A DNA stretch of 64,000 bases from the NCBI RefSeq assembly GCF_003269295.1, contig NZ_QLTT01000010.1, positions 280,076 to 344,075 of the forward strand, in the 5' to 3' direction. Each line of letters opens with the position of its first letter. Positions within the stretch are counted from its first letter, which is position 1. This stretch comes from Lentzea atacamensis (GTDB lineage: Bacteria; Actinomycetota; Actinomycetes; Mycobacteriales; Pseudonocardiaceae). The notes under the pieces were generated by a model. That model was not told the origin of the DNA. It made no database searches and saw nothing but the letters and a program-made list of their open reading frames with translations. This document shows positions 58,362 to 64,000 of this stretch, piece by piece. The position numbers and the translations under genes were made by a program.

Positions 58362-59711
58362 TCAGTGGGCAGCGGCCACCTTGTCCGCCTCCGAGTGCTG
58401 CTTCGCCAGCAGGTCGTCGACGTCGACCAGGTCGGGGTTGTTCAGCACCTCGTTCAGGCGTTCCTTGTCGAGGCCCTTCTGCCAGGCGGCGACGACGAGG
58501 GAGCCCACACCGTTGCCGATCACGTTGGTGATGGCGCGGGCCTCGGACATGAAGCGGTCGATGCCGACGATCAGCGCGATGCCGACGGCGGGGATGGCGC
58601 TGTGGGCCTCGAAGGCCTGCAGCGACGCGGCCAGGGTGACGAGGCCGGCACCGGTGACGCCCGCCGCGCCCTTCGACGCGATCAGCATGAACAGCAGCAG
58701 GCCGATCTGCACGCCGAGCGACACGTCGTGACCGGTGGCCTGGGCGATGAAGATCGCGCCCATCGTCAGGTAGATGCACGTGCCGTCGAGGTTGAACGAG
58801 TATCCCGTCGGGATGGTGAGACCGACGACCGACTTCTGGGCGCCCGCCGCCTCCAGCTTGACCAGCATGCGCGGCAGCACCGACTCGCTGGACGACGTGC
58901 CGAGCACGATGAGGATCTCGTCCTTGATGTAGCGCAGGAACTTGAACAGGCTGAAGCCGGCGAACTTCGCGACGAGGCCGAGCACCACGATGACGAAGAG
59001 CAGGCACGTGGCGTAGAAGGAACCCATCAGCCACAACAGCTTGCCGATGACGCTGCCGCCGAACTTGCCGACGGTGTAGGCGATACCGCCGAAGGCACCG
59101 ATCGGGGCGACGTACATGACGATCTTGATGATGCCGAACATGACCTTGGCGACGGTGTCCATCGCGGACACGACCTTGGCGCCGCGCTCACCCATGCCGG
59201 CGACCGCGATCGCCACGAGGATTGCGACGACGAGCACCTGGATCAGCTGGCCGTCGGTGAAGGCGCTGACGAACGACTTCGGCACCAGGCTGAGGATGAA
59301 GCCGGTGACGCCGGTTTCGGCGCTCGCGGCGGACTTCAGCGTGGCGTCGGCCTGGCTCGCGTTGAGCGTGATCTCGCCGCCGTGGTGACCCGGCTGCACG
59401 ATGTTCACGACGACGAGGCCGATGGCGAGAGCCACCGTGGTCATCGCGGTGAAGTAGAGCAGCGTCCGCAGCGCCAGCCCGCCCGCCTTGGCCAGGTTTC
59501 CGAGACCGGCGATGCCGACGATGATCGTCGCGAAGATGGTCGGCGCGATGACGACCTTGACGAGGTTGACGAACAGGTCGGCGAGCCACTTCATCTCGGA
59601 TGCCTGTTTGGGGAACAGGAAGCCGACGGCGGCGCCCAGCACGATGGAGACCAGCACCCAGAAATACAGGTGCTTGTAGATCGGTTTGCGGCCTGTGGTG
59701 GTGGTCGCCAC
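58362..59711 (-). CDS. dctA: C4-dicarboxylate/cation symporter DctA
   Basis: This 449-residue DAACS-family carrier imports succinate, fumarate or malate with cations. It has eight membrane helices and two re-entrant loops; the serine-rich VLGTSSSESVLPRML, the substrate loop with TIPTGYSFNLDGTCIYL and the NVIGNGVGSLVVAAWQ near the C-terminus are intact. The GTG at 59711 has GAGGAGG five bases upstream. It is divergent from the TAXI lipoprotein gene; together with the nearby kinase they may form a sensing and uptake group. Confidence 0.93.
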   Translation of the reverse strand: MATTTTGRKPIYKHLYFWVLVSIVLGAAVGFLFPKQASEMKWLADLFVNLVKVVIAPTIFATIIVGIAGLGNLAKAGGLALRTLLYFTAMTTVALAIGLVVVNIVQPGHHGGEITLNASQADATLKSAASAETGVTGFILSLVPKSFVSAFTDGQLIQVLVVAILVAIAVAGMGERGAKVVSAMDTVAKVMFGIIKIVMYVAPIGAFGGIAYTVGKFGGSVIGKLLWLMGSFYATCLLFVIVVLGLVAKFAGFSLFKFLRYIKDEILIVLGTSSSESVLPRMLVKLEAAGAQKSVVGLTIPTGYSFNLDGTCIYLTMGAIFIAQATGHDVSLGVQIGLLLFMLIASKGAAGVTGAGLVTLAASLQAFEAHSAIPAVGIALIVGIDRFMSEARAITNVIGNGVGSLVVAAWQKGLDKERLNEVLNNPDLVDVDDLLAKQHSEADKVAAAH

Positions 59712-59810
59712 TGTTCCTCCTCGAACATCGCGTTGGGAGTGAGGGTGAGCCGCGCCACGGGCAGCGACAAGGCAACGCACGGAAACTTCAGACAGCTCTG
59801 ACGTAACGGC

Positions 59811-59816
59811 TAGTCT
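59811..59816 (+). promoter_or_regulatory. -10 box for leaderless TAXI gene
   Basis: TAGTCT ends six bases before the GTG at 59823; no ribosome site is present, which fits a leaderless transcript. Confidence 0.45.
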
Positions 59817-59822
59817 TCATCT

Positions 59823-60722
59823 GTGTCGCTCAGCCGTCGCACACTTCTGCTAGGGGCAACCCTCGCTTTCGCGGGGTGCACCCAGCGCAAGGTCGAGGCG
59901 CCTCCGGAACTGGTGCTCGCGACCGGGCCGGACGGCGCGGTCTTCCGCGAGGTCGGAGGCGCGCTGGCGGAGGCACTGGCCGAGCAGCTGCCCGGCACGA
60001 AGGTCATCCCGCTGCCGACCGCCGCGTCGGTGGAGAACCTCCGGCTGCTGAGGTCCGGTGCGGCCCAGCTCGCCCTGTCCTCTTTGGACCCCATCGACAA
60101 CCCCGGGAGCGTTCGCGCGGTCGGGCGGCTCTACGACAGCTTCATGCAGATCGCGGTGCCCGCGATCTCGCCGATCGAGAGGTTCCGCGATCTGGCCGGC
60201 AAGCGGATCTCATTGGGGCCAACGGGTTCTGGCACCGAGTTCACCGGCACCCGGATGCTCAACCACTTCGGTGTGTCCGCATTGGACGAACGGATGGCGC
60301 ACTCGGAGGCCTCGCGCCGGGTGGCCGAGGGCTCCCTGGACGCGATGCTCGCGCTCACCGGCATCCCGACGTCCGCGATCACCGACCTGCGCGGCAACGT
60401 GCGGCTGATCGACATCCCGGCGGAGGCGACCGAGTTCGCCGACGCGTTCCGCGGCCCGTACATCCCGGCGACGATCCCCGCGAAGACCTACGAGGCGCTG
60501 CCGTCGAACCGGACGTTCGCGGTACCGAACCTGCTGCTCGCCCACGAGTCGCTGAGCGCGGACGTCGTCGAGGTCGTGACCCGCACGGTGTTCACCGAGA
60601 CCGCGCGGATCGTGGAGGGCCACCCGGAGGCGGCGCGGATCAACGTCCGCACCGGCATCGCCACCGGCGAGGTGCCGCTGCACGACGGTGCCGCGCGGTG
60701 GTTCCGTTCGGTCAAGCGCTGA
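59823..60722 (+). CDS. TAXI-family solute-binding lipoprotein
   Basis: This 299-residue protein has a lipobox LAFAGC (Cys19) and the two-lobed TAXI binding fold, recognised by LVLATGPDGAVFREVGGALA near the front and ISLGPTGSGTEFTGTRML in the middle. TAXI proteins normally feed TRAP transporters, yet no TRAP permease is nearby. It lies divergent from DctA and its stop overlaps the kinase gene by 11 bases, a setting in which such orphan lipoproteins may act as sensors of dicarboxylates or amino acids for the kinase. That role is inference. Confidence 0.85.
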   Translation: MSLSRRTLLLGATLAFAGCTQRKVEAPPELVLATGPDGAVFREVGGALAEALAEQLPGTKVIPLPTAASVENLRLLRSGAAQLALSSLDPIDNPGSVRAVGRLYDSFMQIAVPAISPIERFRDLAGKRISLGPTGSGTEFTGTRMLNHFGVSALDERMAHSEASRRVAEGSLDAMLALTGIPTSAITDLRGNVRLIDIPAEATEFADAFRGPYIPATIPAKTYEALPSNRTFAVPNLLLAHESLSADVVEVVTRTVFTETARIVEGHPEAARINVRTGIATGEVPLHDGAARWFRSVKR

Positions 60723-62061
60723 GGGCGACCTTCACGTCCAGCCCCGGCCCGGCGTCGTGCAGGGTGAGCGTGCCGCCCGCCGACTCGATCAGCTCCGCGC
60801 AGATGGCGAGCCCCATCCCGGTGCCCGCGATGTTCTGGTGCTTGGTGGCGCGCCAGAACCGCTGCAGGGCGTGCTCGCGTTCCTCGCCGGTCAGGCCCTC
60901 ACCGTTGTCGATGACGTGCAGCTCGCCAGGCTTGCCGGTGATCCGGACCTCGGTGGCGCCCGCGAGCCGGACCGCGTTGCTGACGAGCTCGTCCAGCACG
61001 CTGCCGAGCCCGCCGGGCGGTTCCTGCATGGTGAGGCCGGGCGGGACGTCGACGTCGAGCGTGATGCCCGACTTCGCCGCGAGCGCCTGCCAGGCGGGTT
61101 TGTGGGTCACGAGCAGCTGGTCGATGTCGACAGGCTCGGTCTTGCGCGCGCTGTCGAGGCGGGTGGCGGCGAGCAGCGTGTCGAGCACGCGGCCCATCTC
61201 CTCGGCCTCGTCGACGGCGATCTGGTGCGCCTCCCTGCCGTGCTCGCCGTCCACGTGCGGCGCGAGGTTGTCGACTGCCAGCCGGAGGCTCGCCAGTGGG
61301 TTGCGCAGCTGGTGCGATGCGTCGGCGACGAACGCCTTTTGCCTGTTCAGGGCCTTCCCGACGACGTCGACCATGGTGTTGAAGCTTCTGGCCAGCCTGC
61401 GCAGCTCGGGAGGCCCGCCGACCTCGTCCGCGCGCACGTCGAGGTTGCCCGCCGCGACCGCCGCGGTGGCGTCGTCGAGCCTGCGGACCGGCCGGAGCAC
61501 CCACCGCGACATGGGCCAGGCGGCGGCGACCACGGCCAGCATCGGCGCGAGCCCGGCCAGCGCCATGAGCCCCCACTGGCGCAGCACCTCGGCTCTGAGC
61601 GCTCCCGTCGACGAGATCGTGACGACCGCGGCGACCGCCTCGCTGTCGCGCCCGACCGGCTCCACGACGACCATCGGGCCCGTCCGCCACGGCCAGCCCG
61701 AGTAGTCGGTGTCGGGCTGGATGCCGTTGAGCGCCTCGTTCAGGACCGCGACGACCTCGGGGTCGTTGGTCGGGTTGAAGCCGCGGCGCGAGGTGAGCAG
61801 GAGCCGCTTGTCCGCGCTGACCAGGGCGACGGGGATGTCGAAGAGCTGGTCGTAGCGCTGGATCTCCAGGTCGAGCGGGAGGAGCCGGTCCGACTGCAGG
61901 GCGCTCTCGGCCAGCGAGGCGAACCGTCGCGCGTCGCTCAGGCGGTCGAGGTAGGTGGTCTGCGTTTCGCGCTGCACCACCGCGGACGCCAGCGGGATGC
62001 CGAGCGCCGCGACCAGGGCGACGAGCAGCGGGACGGTGATGACGAGCAGTCGGCGGAGCAT
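60712..62061 (-). CDS. Sensor histidine kinase
   Basis: This 449-residue kinase has one N-terminal helix (about residues 5-28), an outer sensor region (about 30-165), a second helix (about 166-188), a HAMP domain (about 189-240), the phosphorylated His250 in FVADASHQLRNPLASL, and a C-terminal ATPase with N, G1 and G2 boxes (DELVSNAVRLA, VIDNGEGLTGEE, GTGMGLAICAELI). It phosphorylates the response regulator encoded 49 bases upstream on the same strand. The sensor region has no named domain. Confidence 0.92.
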   Translation of the reverse strand: MLRRLLVITVPLLVALVAALGIPLASAVVQRETQTTYLDRLSDARRFASLAESALQSDRLLPLDLEIQRYDQLFDIPVALVSADKRLLLTSRRGFNPTNDPEVVAVLNEALNGIQPDTDYSGWPWRTGPMVVVEPVGRDSEAVAAVVTISSTGALRAEVLRQWGLMALAGLAPMLAVVAAAWPMSRWVLRPVRRLDDATAAVAAGNLDVRADEVGGPPELRRLARSFNTMVDVVGKALNRQKAFVADASHQLRNPLASLRLAVDNLAPHVDGEHGREAHQIAVDEAEEMGRVLDTLLAATRLDSARKTEPVDIDQLLVTHKPAWQALAAKSGITLDVDVPPGLTMQEPPGGLGSVLDELVSNAVRLAGATEVRITGKPGELHVIDNGEGLTGEEREHALQRFWRATKHQNIAGTGMGLAICAELIESAGGTLTLHDAGPGLDVKVALSA

Positions 62062-62110
62062 CAGCCGCGATTGTTCCGCACCTGCCTGTGCGTTGTCTTG
62101 CGGAGCTACG

Positions 62111-62773
62111 TCACCCCGCCAGCCGGTACCCCACGCCCCTGACCGTTTCGATCTTGACGTGCTCGCCGAGCTTGCCGCGCAACGCCGCGATGTGCGTGTC
62201 CAGCGTTCGTGACGGCGCCTCCCAGTGCGCCTGCCACACCTGGTCGACGATGAAGTCGCGGCTCACCACCTCGCCCGCCCTGGTCGCGAGCAGGGCGAGG
62301 AGGTCGAACTCCTTGCGCGTCAGCGACAGCGGCGTGCCCGCGAGCGTGACGGCTCGCGTGGACGTGGAGATCTGCAGCTCGCCGACCTGGATCGGGCCGT
62401 CGCTCTCCGGCTCTGCGCGGTGGGTGCGGGTCCTCCTGAGGACGGCTTCGATGCGCGCCAGCAGCTCGGACGTACCGAACGGCTTCACCACGTAGTCGTC
62501 GGCGCCCGCACGCAGCCCGAGCACACGTTCGCGCTCCTCGCCACGCGCCGTCACCGTGATCACGGCGGTGCCCGGACGGTGCCGCAGCTCGCGCAGCACG
62601 TCCAGGCCGTCGCCGTCGGGCAGGCCGAGGTCGAGCAGCACGACGTCAGCCGGTGCGGCTCGCAGCGCGTCGGCGGCCGTGGCCACCCGATGCACCTCGT
62701 AGCCGGCGTGCCGCAGAGCGGTCAGCAGGCCTCTGGCCACCCGGTCGTCATCCTCGACGACGAGCACGCGCAC
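62111..62773 (-). CDS. OmpR-family response regulator
   Basis: This 220-residue regulator has a receiver domain with acidic Asp8/Asp9, the phospho-acceptor Asp48 in VVLLDLGLPDGDG and the Lys in VKPFGTSELLARI. It ends with an OmpR winged helix (about residues 130-220). It starts three bases after the lgt stop and precedes its kinase, so lgt and the two-component pair may share a transcript. Confidence 0.93.
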   Translation of the reverse strand: MRVLVVEDDDRVARGLLTALRHAGYEVHRVATAADALRAAPADVVLLDLGLPDGDGLDVLRELRHRPGTAVITVTARGEERERVLGLRAGADDYVVKPFGTSELLARIEAVLRRTRTHRAEPESDGPIQVGELQISTSTRAVTLAGTPLSLTRKEFDLLALLATRAGEVVSRDFIVDQVWQAHWEAPSRTLDTHIAALRGKLGEHVKIETVRGVGYRLAG

Positions 62774-62776
62774 AGA

Positions 62777-63799
62777 TCACTCCGGTTTGACGGACTCCGG
62801 GGAGTTCTTCTCTTCCTCGACGTCGTCGTTCTGGTTCTCGGCGACGTCGTCGGACGCGGGTTCCGCCGCGGGTCCCGCTTCTGGCTCCGCTTCCGGTTCC
62901 GCGGTGGCGCGCAGGGCCGCGACGTCCTCACGCTCGCCGCGCGACCTGGCGATGATGAAGTAGGCGACCGCACCGATGAAGACCAGCGCCGACACGAACA
63001 CGTTGACACGCGTGCCGAAGATCAGCGTCGCCTCGTCCGTGCGCATCATCTCGATCCAGAACCGCCCGGCGGTGTAGCCCGCGACGTACAGCGCGAAGAC
63101 CCGCCCGTGGCCCAGCCGGAACTTGCGGTCGGCCCACACGATCAGCAGCGCGACACCGAGGTTCCACAGCAGCTCGTAGAGGAACGTGGGGTGCACGACC
63201 TGGATCGGCGTGTGGTCGATGGCCACACCGGCCAGCGCGTCCTCCCGCCCTTCCGGCGTGACGCGGCGGTAGATCTCCAGGCCCCACGGCAGCGTCGTGT
63301 CGCCGCCGTAGAGCTCCTGGTTGAAGTAGTTGCCGAGCCGCCCGATGGCCTGCGCGACGACGATGCCGGGCGCCAGCGCGTCAGCCAGCGCCGGCAGCGG
63401 AATGCCCTTGCGCCGGCAGGCGATCCACGCGCCCACGGCACCGAGCGCGATGGCGCCCCAGATGCCCAGGCCACCGTTCCAGATCTCCAGCGCCGCGAGG
63501 GGGTTCTTCCCGGGCCCGAAGTACTTCTGGTTGTCGGTGATGACGTGGTAGAGCCTGCCGCCGACGAGGCCGAACGGCACCGCCCACACGGCGATGTCCG
63601 TCACCTCGCCCTTGATGCCCCCTCGGGCCACCCAGCGGCGTTCGCCCCACCAGATGGCGACGATGATGCCGGCGATGATGCACAGCGCGTAGGCCCTGAT
63701 GGGGAGCGGACCGAGGTACCACACACCTTGGTCGGGGCTCGGGATCGTGGCCAGGACGGCGTTCAACACAGCGCCCACCGTACCGGTGGCCTCGTTCAC
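62777..63799 (-). CDS. lgt: Prolipoprotein diacylglyceryl transferase
   Basis: This 340-residue membrane enzyme attaches diacylglycerol to the lipobox cysteine of lipoproteins, the first step of their maturation. It has seven predicted helices and the Lgt signature GRLGNYFNQELYG; the catalytic His-Gly region (GGLGIWGAI) and the Arg in GRVFALYVAGYTAGRFW are present. A long acidic tail (about residues 300-340, rich in Glu and Ala) is typical of actinomycete Lgt. The GTG start is used. The gene is followed after three bases by a two-component system. Confidence 0.93.
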   Translation of the reverse strand: MNEATGTVGAVLNAVLATIPSPDQGVWYLGPLPIRAYALCIIAGIIVAIWWGERRWVARGGIKGEVTDIAVWAVPFGLVGGRLYHVITDNQKYFGPGKNPLAALEIWNGGLGIWGAIALGAVGAWIACRRKGIPLPALADALAPGIVVAQAIGRLGNYFNQELYGGDTTLPWGLEIYRRVTPEGREDALAGVAIDHTPIQVVHPTFLYELLWNLGVALLIVWADRKFRLGHGRVFALYVAGYTAGRFWIEMMRTDEATLIFGTRVNVFVSALVFIGAVAYFIIARSRGEREDVAALRATAEPEAEPEAGPAAEPASDDVAENQNDDVEEEKNSPESVKPE

Positions 63800-63909
63800 G
63801 TCTCGTTCGGACGCTCCTTCGTTAGGGGTTCGCGACCTTGGTGGGGCGTGATCGGAACGATCACGGCGTCTCCGCGGGCCGGCCCCAGGGAACTCCCCGC
63901 CTCGGCCTA

Positions 63910-64000
63910 GGGCCCGTCCTCAAAGCCAGAGGGTGAGGGTGGCCAGGTCGATCATGGCTTGGTAGGACAGGGCGGTCTTGTCGTAGCGGGTGGCGATCGC
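63910..64000 (-). mobile_element. Left end of an IS5-family insertion sequence
   Basis: GGGCCCGTCCTC at 63910-63921 looks like the terminal inverted repeat, followed at once by the 3' end of a transposase. CTAG just before it (63907-63910) is a typical target of IS5-type elements. The element runs out of the window. Confidence 0.7.
63920..64000 (-). CDS. IS5-family transposase, C-terminal end only
   Basis: The last 26 residues are visible: AIATRYDKTALSYQAMIDLA and then TLTLWL before the stop at 63920-63922. RYDKTA..Y is the standard C-terminal signature of actinobacterial IS5-group DDE transposases. The rest, including the catalytic residues, lies to the right of the window. Confidence 0.8.
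   Translation of the reverse strand, partial: AIATRYDKTALSYQAMIDLATLTLWL

Noticed and set aside
1..64000. tRNA, rRNA, CRISPR array or replication origin
   Set aside because: None was seen: no cloverleaf sequences, no regularly spaced repeats, no DnaA-box clusters.

Overview
The window is GC-rich actinomycete DNA. Almost every real gene ends its codons in G or C, GTG starts are common, and the gene set points to the Pseudonocardiaceae (a Lentzea/Saccharothrix/Amycolatopsis-like filamentous actinomycete). The markers are a DUF5753 XRE regulator with a DUF397 partner, LAL and AfsR/SARP regulators, an ACT-GNAT acetyltransferase, sugar ABC operons without their own ATPase, and a SulP-carbonic anhydrase fusion. 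The family assignment is inference; no rRNA or tRNA is present to confirm it.

Layout. 0-8 kb: a truncated hypothetical gene, a small membrane protein, then fatty-acyl-CoA catabolism (alpha-methylacyl-CoA racemase, LCAD-like acyl-CoA dehydrogenase, thiolase FadA, multifunctional FadB) and an AraC regulator. 8-13 kb: envelope proteins, a LacI regulator, an ACT-GNAT protein acetyltransferase and a secreted phytase-like protein. 13-18 kb: a beta-glucoside uptake and hydrolysis operon (binding protein, two permeases, GH1 enzyme) with a perfect LacI-type operator on its promoter. 18-28 kb: a MacB/FtsX-type ABC exporter and two very large STAND regulators (LAL and AfsR types). 28-30 kb: the XRE/DUF397 pair and a small zinc-motif protein. 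30-32 kb: a SulP transporter fused to a beta-carbonic anhydrase, behind a possible leader peptide. 32-41 kb: PBP4-type carboxypeptidase and 6-phosphogluconate dehydrogenase, LysE/AsnC pair, a broken Uma2 gene, thioesterase II, pyruvate kinase and small proteins. 41-47 kb: a helicase-associated-domain protein, a NACHT-LRR NTPase and a convergent non-specific nuclease, the most defence-like part of the window. 47-52 kb: secreted CHRD and lipoprotein genes, then a second, split SulP plus beta-carbonic anhydrase set. 52-58 kb: glutamate synthase GltB/GltD. 58-64 kb: C4-dicarboxylate carrier DctA, an orphan TAXI lipoprotein, a two-component system, Lgt, and the end of an IS5-type insertion sequence at the right edge.

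How the genes work together. Translational coupling is common: start and stop codons overlap as GTGA or ATGA between racemase and dehydrogenase, binding protein and permease, XRE and DUF397, gnd and dacB, thioesterase and its partner, and a newly noted 51-residue protein and the LAL regulator. Several first genes have a TANNNT-like -10 box 6-8 nt before the start codon and no Shine-Dalgarno sequence, which suggests leaderless transcripts. Metabolic themes are beta-oxidation, beta-glucoside use, bicarbonate handling (two independent SulP/carbonic anhydrase modules), nitrogen assimilation and dicarboxylate uptake or sensing.

Most worth following up: the NACHT-LRR/nuclease pair, the leader ORF before SulP-CA, the short deletion in the FadB Rossmann domain, the DctA-TAXI-kinase neighbourhood, and the LacI operator whose core recurs in the operon's terminator.
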